In this document: piece after piece, positions 17,923 to 27,883 of the stretch | Numbering within the stretch: the stretch's first letter is position 1 | Layout: every line of letters begins with the position of its first letter | Origin: Microbacterium nanhaiense | GTDB lineage: Bacteria > Actinomycetota > Actinomycetes > Actinomycetales > Microbacteriaceae | NCBI RefSeq assembly: GCF_014646015.1 | Contig: NZ_BMMQ01000003.1 | Coordinates: 372,001-436,000, forward strand | Length of the DNA: 64,000 nt | Reading direction: 5' to 3' | The notes under the pieces: model-generated | Databases searched by the model: none | What the model saw: the letters and a program-made list of their open reading frames with translations, nothing else | What the model was told of the DNA's origin: nothing | Made by a program: the position numbers and the translations under genes

Positions 17923-20223
17923 ATGAAATTCACCGATGGATACTGGCAGCTGCGACCGGGTGTCAGCATCCTCCAGCCGAAGGACATCGACGGCGTCGAG
18001 CGCGTCGGCGACGATCTCGTGATCTATGCGCCCACGGCGCCCATCACCTCGCGCGGGGCCACGCTCAATCGCCCATCGCTGACCGTTCGGCTCACGAGCC
18101 CGATCGACGACGTGATCGGCGTCACGATCTCGCACCACCTCGGCTCGGCCGACGCCGCGCCCTCCTTCGCGCTCGCGCAGCAGGATCCGCGGGTACGGAT
18201 CGACATCCCCGACGCCCCGGGATCCGGTGAGGCGGTGTTCGCGTCGGGGCGCCTCGAGGCGCGCGTGGCGACGACGGGGCCGTGGCGGCTCGAATTCGTC
18301 GCGGACGGCCGCCCGCTCACGAGTTCCGATGCTCGCAGCGTCGGCGTGCTCTCGACCCCCGAGGGGACCTTCGTGCGCGAGCAGCTCGGCATGGGCGTCG
18401 GCGAGACGATCTACGGCCTCGGCGAGCGCTTCGGCGCTTTCGCGAAGAACGGCCAGAGCATCGACATCTGGAACGAGGACGGCGGCACGGCGTCCGAGCA
18501 GGCGTACAAGAACGTGCCGTTCTACCTCTCCGACGCCGGGTACGGCCTCTTCGTCGATCACCCCGGCGCCGTCTCCTTCGAGATCGGCTCCGAGGTCGTC
18601 TCGCGTGCGCAGTTCAGCGTGCCGGGCGAGGAGCTTCGCTACTACGTCATCTCCGGCGCGACGCCGAAGGACATCCTCGAGCGCTACACGGCCCTGACGG
18701 GGCGCCCGGCGGAGGTCCCCGCCTGGAGCTACGGGCTCTGGCTGTCGACGTCGTTCACGACGGACTACGACGAGGCGACCGTCACGAGCTTCATCGACGG
18801 CATGGCCGAACGCGAGATCCCGCTGTCGGTGTTCCACTTCGACTGCTTCTGGATGCGCGCCTTCCACTGGTCGGACTTCGTGTGGGATCCGGCGATGTTC
18901 CCCGACCCCCAGGGGATGCTGGCGCGGATCAAGGCCAAGGGGCTCCGCGTCAGCGCGTGGATCAACCCCTACATCGCGCAGCGGAGCCACCTCTTCGAGG
19001 AGGGGAGGCGACTCGGCTACCTCGTCCGCCGCGCCGACGGATCCGTGTGGCAGTGGGACATGTGGCAGGCCGGAATGGCGCTCGTCGACTTCACGAATCC
19101 CGATGCCGTGCGCTGGTTCCAGGACAAGCTGCGCGCCTTGCTCGACGACGGCGTCGACGCGTTCAAGACCGATTTCGGCGAACGCATCCCGACCGACGTC
19201 GTCTGGCACGACGGATCCGACCCTCGCCGCATGCACAACTACTACACGCAGCTCTACAACAAGGCGGTCTTCGAGCTGCTGACGGAGGAGCGCGGACAGG
19301 GCGAGGCCGTGCTCTTCGCGCGCTCGGCGACGGCGGGCGGTCAGCAATTCCCCGTCCACTGGGGCGGCGACTGCGAGTCGACCTTCGTCTCGATGGCCGA
19401 GTCGCTGCGCGGCGGCCTCTCGCTCGGCATGAGCGGCTTCGGCTATTGGTCGCACGACATCGGCGGCTTCGAGGGAACGCCGGATCCGGCGGTCTTCAAG
19501 CGCTGGGTCGCCTTCGGGCTGCTGTCGTCGCACTCGCGCCTGCACGGATCCGACTCGTACCGGGTGCCGTGGGCGTTCGACGAGGAGGCGGTCGACGTGA
19601 CGCGGAAGTTCACGCGGCTCAAGATGGCGCTCATGCCCTATCTTGCTCGCGCGGGCCGGGAGGCGAGCCTGCGGGGCACGCCGATCATGCGGGCGATGGC
19701 TCTCGAGTTCCCGCATGACCGGGCGGTCGCGGGGCTCGGCACGCAGTACATGCTGGGCGAATCGATCCTGGTCGCGCCGGTGTTCTCCGAGGCGGGGGAG
19801 GTCGACGTCTACCTGCCCCCGGGGGAGTGGACGCACCTCTTGACGGGAGAGCGCGTGGCCGGCGGCTCCTGGCGGCGGGAGACGCACGGTTTCGACTCGT
19901 TGCCGCTCTACGTCCGCGAGGGAACCGTGCTTCCGATCGGCGCCGTGTCGACCGGACCGGAGTACGCCTGGGCGGACGACGTGACGTTGCGGATATTCTC
20001 CCTTCCGGAGGGCTACGATCAGACCATCGAGGTGCCGGGGGGAACCGGCGCAGCGACGGAATTCCGGGTTCAACGCCAGGGCGCCGACGTGCTCGTGACG
20101 GCGGGCTCGAGTGCCGCACGCTGGAACGTCGACGTCGATGGACGCATCCACACGCACCGCGGATCGGGGACTCTGACCGTCGCACTCGCCGACGGTGGGA
20201 GCAGTAGTGGTTCGGATCGATGA
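17923..20223 (+). CDS. yicI: GH31 alpha-xylosidase (YicI type)
   Basis: A 766-residue GH31 enzyme that removes alpha-1,6-xylose from the non-reducing end of xyloglucan oligosaccharides (isoprimeverose and larger). The YicI-specific segment VFHFDCFWMRAFHWSDF precedes the nucleophile in KTDFGE (Asp417) and the acid/base in HWGGD (Asp483); E. coli YicI uses Asp416 and Asp482, so the register is nearly identical. HDIGGFEG follows. It has no signal peptide and is cytoplasmic. The ATG at 17923 lies five bases after the permease stop, with AAAGG upstream. Co-occurrence with fucosidase, galactosidase and glucosidase is the main evidence for xyloglucan as substrate. Confidence 0.95.
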   Translation: MKFTDGYWQLRPGVSILQPKDIDGVERVGDDLVIYAPTAPITSRGATLNRPSLTVRLTSPIDDVIGVTISHHLGSADAAPSFALAQQDPRVRIDIPDAPGSGEAVFASGRLEARVATTGPWRLEFVADGRPLTSSDARSVGVLSTPEGTFVREQLGMGVGETIYGLGERFGAFAKNGQSIDIWNEDGGTASEQAYKNVPFYLSDAGYGLFVDHPGAVSFEIGSEVVSRAQFSVPGEELRYYVISGATPKDILERYTALTGRPAEVPAWSYGLWLSTSFTTDYDEATVTSFIDGMAEREIPLSVFHFDCFWMRAFHWSDFVWDPAMFPDPQGMLARIKAKGLRVSAWINPYIAQRSHLFEEGRRLGYLVRRADGSVWQWDMWQAGMALVDFTNPDAVRWFQDKLRALLDDGVDAFKTDFGERIPTDVVWHDGSDPRRMHNYYTQLYNKAVFELLTEERGQGEAVLFARSATAGGQQFPVHWGGDCESTFVSMAESLRGGLSLGMSGFGYWSHDIGGFEGTPDPAVFKRWVAFGLLSSHSRLHGSDSYRVPWAFDEEAVDVTRKFTRLKMALMPYLARAGREASLRGTPIMRAMALEFPHDRAVAGLGTQYMLGESILVAPVFSEAGEVDVYLPPGEWTHLLTGERVAGGSWRRETHGFDSLPLYVREGTVLPIGAVSTGPEYAWADDVTLRIFSLPEGYDQTIEVPGGTGAATEFRVQRQGADVLVTAGSSAARWNVDVDGRIHTHRGSGTLTVALADGGSSSGSDR

Positions 20224-21247
20224 CGTCGCCAAGCGCGCGGGTGTCTCCATCAGCACGGTCTCGTACGCCCTCAGCGGCAAACGCCCCGTGTCGGAGCGCA
20301 CCCGGGAAAAGATCCATCTCGCCGCCCGCGAGCTCGGGTACCTGCCGAACGCGGGCGCGCGCATGCTCGCCGGCCGGCGCACGCATATCTTCGCGCTCAC
20401 GGAGCCGTTCCGCGCCGACACGCACGCGCCATCGCACATGGCCTTCGTCCTCGCCGCGTCCATCGCGGCGCGCAGGCACGGCTACGACATCCTGCTCCTG
20501 ACCGACGAGGACGCATCCCAGGGCATGCGCCGCGTCGAGGCGAGCGGGCTCGTCGACGGCATCATCGTGCTCGACGTGGCGCCGAACGACGAGCGGGCGG
20601 AACTCGCGCGCTCGATCGCGACGCCGACGGTGTTCGTCGGTGTGCCGAACGATGCGACGGGCCTGATGTGCGTCGACCTCGACTTCTCGGCGGCGGCGGC
20701 GACCGCCGTCGACCGATTGGCGGATGCCGGGCACCGAAAAATCGCGATGCTCGGCCATCCCGCGGGGCACTACGAGGCGACGAACTACGCCCCTCGCGTC
20801 CGCCAGGGGTTCCGCGACCGCGCGCGGGAGCGCGGTCTCGACGCCGTGTTCCGCCCCCTGTCGGAGACGCAGTTCGCCGCCGAGGATGCGTACCGGCTGA
20901 CGCTCGAATTCCTCGACGACGGCGTGACGGGCATCGTCCTCAACTCCGAGGAGCGCAGCTACAAGGCGGTGCTCGATGCCGTCTCGGCGCGCGGCATGGA
21001 CGTGCCCCGCGACGTGTCGCTGATCTCCGTCGGCGCGATCTTCGACACCTCCGGCTACCACCGCGCGATCGACTCGATTCCGCTGATCCCGGAGCGTAGC
21101 TGCGACCTCGCCCTCGAAGAACTGGTCGACGCCGTCGAACGACAGCAGCTCGACCCCGGAGTACGGCTCGTGACCCCGGAGTACCGGTCCTACGGCTCGG
21201 TCGGCGCGCACAGCTCATCGCCCCGCGGAAGCGGGCCCACCCCCTAG
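20207..21247 (+). CDS. LacI-family repressor of the xyloglucan locus
   Basis: A repressor of about 346 residues. The N-terminal helix-turn-helix reads IDDVAKRAGVSISTVSYALSG with hinge helix AGARMLAGRR, followed by a periplasmic-binding-protein-like ligand domain. The start is ambiguous: GTG at 20207 has GGGAG six bases upstream and gives a normal N-terminus, while GTG at 20195 adds four residues. Either way it overlaps the end of the alpha-xylosidase gene, so it is translated within the operon and autoregulated. Its operators are probably the CGAAGCGCTTCG-like sites at 14169, 14235 and 25580. The inducer is unknown. Confidence 0.9.
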   Translation: MVRIDDVAKRAGVSISTVSYALSGKRPVSERTREKIHLAARELGYLPNAGARMLAGRRTHIFALTEPFRADTHAPSHMAFVLAASIAARRHGYDILLLTDEDASQGMRRVEASGLVDGIIVLDVAPNDERAELARSIATPTVFVGVPNDATGLMCVDLDFSAAAATAVDRLADAGHRKIAMLGHPAGHYEATNYAPRVRQGFRDRARERGLDAVFRPLSETQFAAEDAYRLTLEFLDDGVTGIVLNSEERSYKAVLDAVSARGMDVPRDVSLISVGAIFDTSGYHRAIDSIPLIPERSCDLALEELVDAVERQQLDPGVRLVTPEYRSYGSVGAHSSSPRGSGPTP

Positions 21248-21256
21248 GGAGAACGC

Positions 21257-23509
21257 ATGACCGAGCGCACGCTCGAGTACGACGGCGCGGCCGAGGAATG
21301 GCTCGAGGCGCTGCCCCTCGGCAACGGACGGATCGGCGTCATGGACTGGGGATCCTTCCCCGCGCGCCTCGGCCTGAACGAGGAGAGCGTCTGGTCGGGA
21401 AACCCCGGATCCGAGGAGGCTCAGCGCCGCGTGAGCGTCAAGGAGGCCCGCGAGCTCTCTGTGCGCGCACAGCGCGCCGCGATCGAGGGGCGCGCAGGCG
21501 ACGCGGAGCGCGAGCTGAAGGCCGCCCAGAGCGGCCACTCGCAGGCCTACCTGCCCGTCGGCGAGCTCGTGATCGACGGCGGCCAGGAGCCGACGAGCCA
21601 TCGCGCGCTGGCCCTCGCCGATGCCCTCCACACGGCGAGCGGGTCGACCATGCGCGCGGAAACCTTCGTCTCGGCCGTCCACGATGTGATCGTCCATCGC
21701 GTGAGCAGCGGGGCGGATCCCGCGTTGCGATTCGAGTCGCCGCTGCGCGTCGAAAGGCACGAGACGACCGAGTCGGGGGAGCGGTGGATCCTTCGCGCAC
21801 CGATCGACGTCCCGCCCCCGCACGAGCCGCAGCTCGCGGCGGCGATCTGGCCCGACGATACCGAGGACACGGTCCGGGTCGTCGTCGAGGCCGCGTGGAG
21901 GCGCGACGGCGACGATGCGATCGTCATCGTCGCGATCGAGACGAGCTACGCCGGCCTCGGCGAGGAGCGCCTGCTCGACGTGGCCGACGCCGTCGAACGC
22001 GCCGCGCGCAAGGCGGCGGATGCGCTCGCCGCGCCGTACAGCGATCTCCGCAGGGCTCATATCAATGCGCACCGCGAACTCTTCGATAGGGCGGGCCTCG
22101 ACGGATCCGCACCCGCGGGCACGATCCCGGAGCGGCTCGAGGCGGCCCGCGCGAGCGGGGACACCGCGGCGGCGGATCCGGATCTCGTGCCGCTGCTGTT
22201 CGACTACGGTCGCTACCTGCTGATCTCGGCGTCGCGGGCGCCAGGCCGGCTCCCCGCGAACCTGCAGGGCATCTGGAACAACGACCCGCGACCGCCGTGG
22301 AGTTCCGCCTACACGACGAACATCAACCTCGAGATGAACTACTGGGCGGCCGAGACGGCCAACCTCGCCGAGCTGGCGGATCCGCTCTTCGACCTCATCG
22401 CCGCGCTCGCGCGCACGGGGGAGGCCGTCGCGGCCTCGCTCGGCGCACGGGGGTGGGCGGCGCACCACAACTCCGACGCCTGGGCCTTCGCCTCGTCGGT
22501 CGGCGAGGGCCGCGCGGATCCGAAGTGGGCCTTCTGGCCGTTCGCGGGCGCCTGGCTCCTGCAGCACGTGGCGGAGCATCGCGCGTTCGGCTCGGACCGA
22601 GAGTGCGTCTCGCCGGACGTCGTGCGGGGCGCGGCGGAGTTCCTGCTCGACTGGCTCGTCGAGACGCCCGCGGGTCTCGGCACGGCTCCCTCGACCTCGC
22701 CCGAGAACACCTACCTCGACGCGGACGGAGCAGAGCGCTCGGTCGGGACCACGAGCACCATGGACCTCGCGATCACGCGCGAACTCCTCGCTTCGGTGGT
22801 CAATGACGAGCAGATCGGTGCGCGCGCCCGGGCGGCGCTCGAACGGCTGCCGGAGATCGACAGCCGCATCACCGGCGCGGGCGTGGTCGAGTGGGACCGC
22901 GAATACACCGAAGCCGACCCCCATCACCGGCACCTCAGCCACCTCTACGCCCTGCACCCCGGATCCGCCGCGAGCCCCGCCTTCGAGCGCGCCGCCGCCA
23001 CGAGCCTCGACCGCCGCGGCGCCGACTCAACCGGCTGGTCGCTCGCGTGGAAGATGGCGATGTGGTCGCGGCTGCGCCGCGGTGACCGCCTCGACGAGTT
23101 GATCCAGTTGTTCCTCCGCGACGCCCGCGGTGAGGCGCGGCAGTGGTCGGGTGGTCTCTATCCGAACCTGTTCGCGGCGCACCCTCCGTTCCAGATCGAT
23201 GGCAATTACGGCTTCGTGGCGGGAATCGCGGAGGCGCTCCTGCAGAGCCACCGCGGTGAGATCGAGCTCCTGCCCGCCCTGCCGTCGTCGATGCGGACGG
23301 GATCCGTGCGCGGACTCGTCGCGCGACCCGGCATCGTCGTCGACATCGAATGGTCGGAACGCAAGCTTCTGCGGGCGCGGCTCCGAGCGCGCCCGGGACG
23401 AGGCGGAACAGTGCGAGTCCGATGGGGATCCGCGATCGCTGCCGTCGACGTCGAAACGGCGGGCGACGCCATCATCACACCGAACGATTTCAACGAGGAG
23501 ACCACATGA
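21257..23509 (+). CDS. GH95 alpha-L-fucosidase (1,2-alpha-L-fucosidase type)
   Basis: A 750-residue inverting enzyme of GH95, expected to remove the terminal alpha-1,2-L-fucose (or alpha-L-galactose) of xyloglucan side chains. Seen in order: ALPLGNGRIG near the start, PANLQGIWNN, the catalytic asparagine/aspartate cluster HHNSDAW (about 403-409), the acid Glu in SPENTY (Glu483) and the Asp in FQIDGNYG (Asp648). No signal peptide is present, so defucosylation would occur inside the cell, in contrast to secreted bifidobacterial AfcA. AGGGAG precedes the ATG at 21257; its TGA overlaps the GH42 start by four bases. Confidence 0.93.
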   Translation: MTERTLEYDGAAEEWLEALPLGNGRIGVMDWGSFPARLGLNEESVWSGNPGSEEAQRRVSVKEARELSVRAQRAAIEGRAGDAERELKAAQSGHSQAYLPVGELVIDGGQEPTSHRALALADALHTASGSTMRAETFVSAVHDVIVHRVSSGADPALRFESPLRVERHETTESGERWILRAPIDVPPPHEPQLAAAIWPDDTEDTVRVVVEAAWRRDGDDAIVIVAIETSYAGLGEERLLDVADAVERAARKAADALAAPYSDLRRAHINAHRELFDRAGLDGSAPAGTIPERLEAARASGDTAAADPDLVPLLFDYGRYLLISASRAPGRLPANLQGIWNNDPRPPWSSAYTTNINLEMNYWAAETANLAELADPLFDLIAALARTGEAVAASLGARGWAAHHNSDAWAFASSVGEGRADPKWAFWPFAGAWLLQHVAEHRAFGSDRECVSPDVVRGAAEFLLDWLVETPAGLGTAPSTSPENTYLDADGAERSVGTTSTMDLAITRELLASVVNDEQIGARARAALERLPEIDSRITGAGVVEWDREYTEADPHHRHLSHLYALHPGSAASPAFERAAATSLDRRGADSTGWSLAWKMAMWSRLRRGDRLDELIQLFLRDARGEARQWSGGLYPNLFAAHPPFQIDGNYGFVAGIAEALLQSHRGEIELLPALPSSMRTGSVRGLVARPGIVVDIEWSERKLLRARLRARPGRGGTVRVRWGSAIAAVDVETAGDAIITPNDFNEETT

Positions 23510-25533
23510 CCTTCGTGCCCGACCGCCTCCTCTTCGGAGGCGACTACAACCCGGATCAGTGGGATGCCGAGACCGTGCGCGAGGACATCGAACTGATGCG
23601 GCGTGCCAAGGTCAACACCGCCACGGTGGGCGTGTTCTCGTGGTCGAAGATGGAGCCTCGGGAGGGCGTGTACGAGCTCGACTGGCTTTCCGAGATCCTC
23701 GATCAGTTGCATGCCGGCGGGATCGGCTTCTTCCTCGCCACCCCGACGGCGTCGCCGCCGCCGTGGTTCTCCCTCGCGCATCCCGATGCGCTGCCGGTGC
23801 GACCGGACGGCGTGCGTCTCTCGCACGGATCCCGAGACACCTATGCGATCAGTGCGCCCGCCTATCGCGCGGCGAGCCGGGGCATCGCCCGGGCGCTTGC
23901 GGAACGCTTCGGCGATCACCCGGGCCTCCGCGGATGGCACATTCACAACGAGTACGGCACGCTCGACTATGGTCCGCACGCTGAGCGTGCGTTCCGCGCC
24001 TGGTTGCGCGCGAAGTACGGCACTCTCGACGCGCTCAACGCCGCGTGGTGGACGGCCTTCTGGTCGCAGGGCTACGGCGCCTGGGAAGAGATCCTGCCGC
24101 CGCGTGACACGCAGTACCTGCACAACCCCGCGCAGTCGATCGACTTCCGGCGCTTCTGCTCCGACGAGATGCTCGCGGCCTATGGCGAGCAGCTCGCCGA
24201 GATCCGCGCGACGGGATCCACGGCGCCGGCAACGACGAACTTCATGCTGCCGACCTGGAATCACCTCGAGCAGTGGACGTGGTCGGACGCGCAGGACGTC
24301 GTGTCGATCGACCACTACCTCGACACCCGGGGTCCCGACGGCGAGGCCCACGTGGCCTATGGGGGAGACCTCACGCGTTCCTGGGGCGGCGGGCCGTGGC
24401 TCCTGATGGAGCAGAATGCGACGGGCATCAGCGCCGACGGCCGCTGGTACACGAAGTCGCCCGACCGCACGATCCGCAATTCTCTCGGCTACGTCGCGCG
24501 GGGATCCCAGAGCTCGCTGTTCTTCCAGTGGCGCCAGTCGGCAGGCGGCTCGGAGCAGTGGCACGGCGGTCTCGTGCCGCACGCCGGCGGATCCAGCCGC
24601 GCCTTCGCGACGATCGAGCGACTCGGTGGGATCCTCGAGTCGATCCGTGAGGTCGTCGATCCTCCCGCCGACGGCCGGCTCTCCGATGCCGAGGTCGGCA
24701 TCCTGTGGCATGCCGACGGATGGTGGGCGCTCGAAACGCCGCAGATGCCGAACGACGCTCTGAGCTACTCCGACGAGGTGCGTTCGACGCACCGCGCCCT
24801 GTGGCGCTCCGGCATCGAGACCGACTTCGTTCGGCCGGGCGCGCCGATAACCCGTTATCGCGTGATCGTGGTGCCGTGCCTGTATCCGATGAGCGAGGAG
24901 ACGGCCGCGTGGCTGCACGACTACGCCGCCTCGGGCGGAACCGTCGTCGTCAGCTATCTCTCCGGCGTCTCGGATGAGAACCTGCGGATCGTCGGCGGGG
25001 GCTTCCCCGGCCGCTTGCGCGACCTGCTCGGAGCCAGCAGCGAACAGATCGACGTGCTGGGACCGGGCGAGGTCGTCGACCTCGGCGACGGACTCGCGGG
25101 CACCGAGTGGAGCGAGCTGATCCACCTGCGTGGCGCTGAGGCGCTGCACGTGTACCGGAACGGGTCGATCGCCGGTCTCCCGGCGATCACGTCGAACACC
25201 GTCGGCGCGGGGCGCGCGATCTACGTGTCCACCAAGCTCGATCAGGCCTCCCGCGACCGCTTCTTCGCCGACATCGTGGCACGGGAAGGGCTGAGCGAAA
25301 CGGCCCCCGGTGCCGTCGCCTCAGGCATCGAGGCCGTGCGGCGCAGGGGGCGGAGCGCCGACTACCTGTTCCTCCTGCACTACGGCGACGAGCGCGTCGT
25401 CGTCGAGGGCGAGGGTGTCGACCTCGTGTCGGGGACCGACATCGCCTCGGGTCTTGAGCTTGGCGCGGGCGAGGTCGCCGTGATTCGGGTCGATCGCGGC
25501 CGCACCGCACGGATCCGAGGGCGCCGCGCATGA
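23506..25533 (+). CDS. GH42 beta-galactosidase
   Basis: A 675-residue retaining beta-galactosidase. Seen: GGDYNPDQW at the N-terminus, the acid/base in HIHNEYG (Glu149), the nucleophile in LLMEQN (Glu302), a class I glutamine-amidotransferase-like trimerisation domain (about 390-590) and a C-terminal beta domain. In xyloglucan it would remove the beta-1,2-galactose exposed after defucosylation. The ATG at 23506 sits in an ATGA overlap with GH95 and has GAGGAG upstream. There is no signal peptide. Arabinogalactan or galactan oligosaccharides are alternative substrates. Confidence 0.94.
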   Translation: MTFVPDRLLFGGDYNPDQWDAETVREDIELMRRAKVNTATVGVFSWSKMEPREGVYELDWLSEILDQLHAGGIGFFLATPTASPPPWFSLAHPDALPVRPDGVRLSHGSRDTYAISAPAYRAASRGIARALAERFGDHPGLRGWHIHNEYGTLDYGPHAERAFRAWLRAKYGTLDALNAAWWTAFWSQGYGAWEEILPPRDTQYLHNPAQSIDFRRFCSDEMLAAYGEQLAEIRATGSTAPATTNFMLPTWNHLEQWTWSDAQDVVSIDHYLDTRGPDGEAHVAYGGDLTRSWGGGPWLLMEQNATGISADGRWYTKSPDRTIRNSLGYVARGSQSSLFFQWRQSAGGSEQWHGGLVPHAGGSSRAFATIERLGGILESIREVVDPPADGRLSDAEVGILWHADGWWALETPQMPNDALSYSDEVRSTHRALWRSGIETDFVRPGAPITRYRVIVVPCLYPMSEETAAWLHDYAASGGTVVVSYLSGVSDENLRIVGGGFPGRLRDLLGASSEQIDVLGPGEVVDLGDGLAGTEWSELIHLRGAEALHVYRNGSIAGLPAITSNTVGAGRAIYVSTKLDQASRDRFFADIVAREGLSETAPGAVASGIEAVRRRGRSADYLFLLHYGDERVVVEGEGVDLVSGTDIASGLELGAGEVAVIRVDRGRTARIRGRRA

Positions 25534-25573
25534 CGGCGGCCGCGTCCAGGGTGTGCGTCGCCCGCGAACCCCA

Positions 25574-25591
25574 TAGAATGTAAGCGCTTCC
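25574..25591 (+). promoter_or_regulatory. GH1 promoter -10 with LacI-type operator
   Basis: TAGAAT (25574-25579) is a good -10 element, and GTAAGCGCTTCC (25580-25591) immediately follows. The operator shares the core AAGCGCTTC with the palindrome at 14235-14246, tying GH1 to the same LacI regulon. No clear -35 is seen. Confidence 0.52.
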
Positions 25592-25625
25592 GGAAACCTT
25601 CCGGCCGGATCACTGGAGACCCGAC

Positions 25626-27029
25626 ATGACCGACTACCGCACCGTCCCGCTCGACTTCCCGCGTGAATTCCTCATCGGATCCGCGACCGCTTCCTACCAG
25701 GTGGAGGGGGCCGCCCACGAAGACGGGCGCACCCCCTCCATCTGGGACACCTACTCGCACACCCCCGGGCGCGTGTGGAACGGCGACACGGGCGACATCG
25801 CCTGCGACCACTATCACCGGCTGGAGGAAGACCTCGACCTCATCGCGAGCCTCGGCCTCGAGGCCTACCGCTTCTCCATCTCGTGGTCGCGCGTGTTCCC
25901 GAACGCGGGCAGTGCGATGAACCCCAAGGGCATCGACTTCTATGCGCGGCTCGTCGACGGCCTGCGTGCGCGCGGTATCAGCCCGGTCGCGACCCTGTAC
26001 CACTGGGATCTGCCGCAGGAACTCGAAGATGCCGGCGGCTGGGCCAACCGCGATACCTCCTATCGCTTCATGGAGTACGCCGCGCGTACCGTGGAGAAAC
26101 TTGGCGACCGCGTCGACACATGGACGACCTTCAACGAGCCGTGGTGCTCCGCGTATCTCGGTTACGGATCCGGCGCGCACGCGCCCGGCCGCACGAGCGG
26201 TGCCGACGCGCTCGCCGCCGTGCACTACCTGAACCTCGCGCACGGTCTCGCGGTTCCGGAGATTCGGCGCGAGGCCACGAACGACCCCGACGTATCGGTC
26301 ACCCTGAACTTCCACGTCGCTCGGGGCGAGCGCGAGGCCGCCCGGCGCGTCGAGGCGCTCGCAAACCGCGCGTTCACGAGCCCCATGCTGCTCGGCCGCT
26401 ACGACGACGACCTCCTGGAGTTCACGAGCAGCGTCACGGACTGGTCGTTCGTACGGCCCGGCGACCTCGAGCAGATCCACCAGCCGCTCGATGTGCTCGG
26501 CGTCAATTACTACTCGACGGTCACGGTGCGCATGTGGGACGGGGCGGGCGAGAAGGTCCGCAACGACGGGCACAAGGACGTCGGCGGTTCGCCGTGGCCG
26601 GGGCTCGACGACGTGGAGTTCCTGCCGCAGGACGGGCCCTTCACCGACATGGGATGGAACATCGCGCCGGACGGTCTCGAGGAGCTCCTGCTGTCGCTGA
26701 AGGAGCAGTTCCCCGAGCAGCCGCTCATGATCACCGAGAACGGCGCGGCGTTCCCCGACCGGGTGACGGAGGACGACGAGGGCCGGCACGTGCACGACGA
26801 GCTGCGCACCGACTACCTCGCGCGCCATTTCGGCGCCGCCCGCCGTGCCATGGACCAGGGCGTCGACCTGCGCGGGTACCTCGTGTGGTCGTTGCTCGAC
26901 AACTTCGAATGGGGTTACGGCTATTCGAAGCGTTTCGGAATCGTCCGCGTCGAATACGACACCGGCGAGCGCCTGCCGAAGGACAGCGCGTACTGGGTGC
27001 GCGAGCAGATCCAGCGCAAGAACGGCTGA
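25626..27029 (+). CDS. bglA: GH1 beta-glucosidase
   Basis: A 467-residue retaining GH1 enzyme hydrolysing beta-glucosides such as cellobiose or the glucan backbone of trimmed xyloglucan. Seen: the N-terminal signature [15 protein letters not shown], the acid/base in TFNEPW (Glu171), the nucleophile in ITENGA (Glu371) and the aglycone-site [18 protein letters not shown]. Length and layout are standard, with no signal peptide. It begins 92 bases after GH42, with its own -10 and a copy of the LacI operator, so it can be expressed as a separate unit of the regulon. It completes the set needed to take xyloglucan oligosaccharides to monomers. Confidence 0.95.
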   Translation: MTDYRTVPLDFPREFLIGSATASYQVEGAAHEDGRTPSIWDTYSHTPGRVWNGDTGDIACDHYHRLEEDLDLIASLGLEAYRFSISWSRVFPNAGSAMNPKGIDFYARLVDGLRARGISPVATLYHWDLPQELEDAGGWANRDTSYRFMEYAARTVEKLGDRVDTWTTFNEPWCSAYLGYGSGAHAPGRTSGADALAAVHYLNLAHGLAVPEIRREATNDPDVSVTLNFHVARGEREAARRVEALANRAFTSPMLLGRYDDDLLEFTSSVTDWSFVRPGDLEQIHQPLDVLGVNYYSTVTVRMWDGAGEKVRNDGHKDVGGSPWPGLDDVEFLPQDGPFTDMGWNIAPDGLEELLLSLKEQFPEQPLMITENGAAFPDRVTEDDEGRHVHDELRTDYLARHFGAARRAMDQGVDLRGYLVWSLLDNFEWGYGYSKRFGIVRVEYDTGERLPKDSAYWVREQIQRKNG

Positions 27030-27043
27030 CGCGCAACTTTTGA

Positions 27044-27072
27044 TTGTTAGGCGGTAAAAGCCTCTCTAGGAT
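27044..27072 (+). promoter_or_regulatory. promoter of the isomerase-oxidoreductase pair
   Basis: TTGTTA (27044-27049), 17 bases, TAGGAT (27067-27072), upstream of the ATG at 27110. This spacing is ideal. Short arms CTTTT/AAAAG flank the spacer but are too weak to call an operator. Confidence 0.55.
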
Positions 27073-27109
27073 GAGAGCACCGCATTCCACCTCGATGAAG
27101 AGAGAGACC

Positions 27110-27883
27110 ATGCCCGGAACACCGTCGATTGCGCTGCAGCTCTATTCCGTTCGCGAGGCCGCGGGGGAGGACCTTGCCTCGACGCTCGCGCGCGTCGCCG
27201 AGATCGGCTTCACACAGATCGAGCTGTACAACCTCGTCGGCTGGCGCGCAGAGCTCGCGAAGCACCTGGCAGACAACGGACTGACTGCGCCGACGGCTCA
27301 CGCGCCGCTGTCGAACGCGAACGCCGAGGAGGCGTTCGAGGCCGCCGCCGAGCTCGGGGTGAAGACCCTCATCGACCCGATGATCGCGCCCGAGCGTTGG
27401 ACGAGCCTCGACGACATCGCCCTCAACGCGGAGCAGCTCGCCGGCCACGCCGAACTCGCCCGTTCCTACGGCCTGGGCTTCGGCTACCACAACCACTTCT
27501 GGGAGGTGGAGAACACCTTCGGCGGGCGGACGGCGCTCGAGATCCTCGCAGAGCAGCTCCCGGCCGAGGCGACGCTCGAGGTCGACGCCTATTGGGCCGC
27601 GGTCGGCGGTGCCGACGTGGCCGGCCTGCTGACGACGCTCGGCGACCGCGTGCGGCAGCTGCACATCAAGGACGCGCCGGAGGCCGAGAACGGCCTGAGC
27701 AAGGACCGCTTCGACCAGCTTCCCGCGGGCCAGGGCGCCATCGCGTGGGGGCCCGTGCTCGCCGCGGCGCCGCAGGCCGAGCTGCTCGTCGTCGAGTTCG
27801 ACGAGTACCGCGGCGACATCTTCGAGGGCATCGCACAGGGGCTCGCGGGCACCCGCGCCCTCCTGGAAGGGGGAGAGCGATGA
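27110..27883 (+). CDS. sugar phosphate isomerase/epimerase-like TIM-barrel protein
   Basis: A 257-residue AP endonuclease 2/xylose-isomerase-like barrel protein. It begins IALQLYSVRE, typical of this family, and carries the metal-site segments GFGYHNHFWE, EVDAYWA and QLHIKDAPE, with a final acidic residue in LLVVEFDEY. Members isomerise or epimerise sugars, inositols or keto-sugars, or act on 3-keto-glycosides; the exact reaction is not visible. The ATG at 27110 follows AGAGAGAG; ATGs at 27095 and 27044 are possible but less well placed. Its stop overlaps the next start by four bases, so it works with the oxidoreductase at 27880. Confidence 0.85.
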   Translation: MPGTPSIALQLYSVREAAGEDLASTLARVAEIGFTQIELYNLVGWRAELAKHLADNGLTAPTAHAPLSNANAEEAFEAAAELGVKTLIDPMIAPERWTSLDDIALNAEQLAGHAELARSYGLGFGYHNHFWEVENTFGGRTALEILAEQLPAEATLEVDAYWAAVGGADVAGLLTTLGDRVRQLHIKDAPEAENGLSKDRFDQLPAGQGAIAWGPVLAAAPQAELLVVEFDEYRGDIFEGIAQGLAGTRALLEGGER

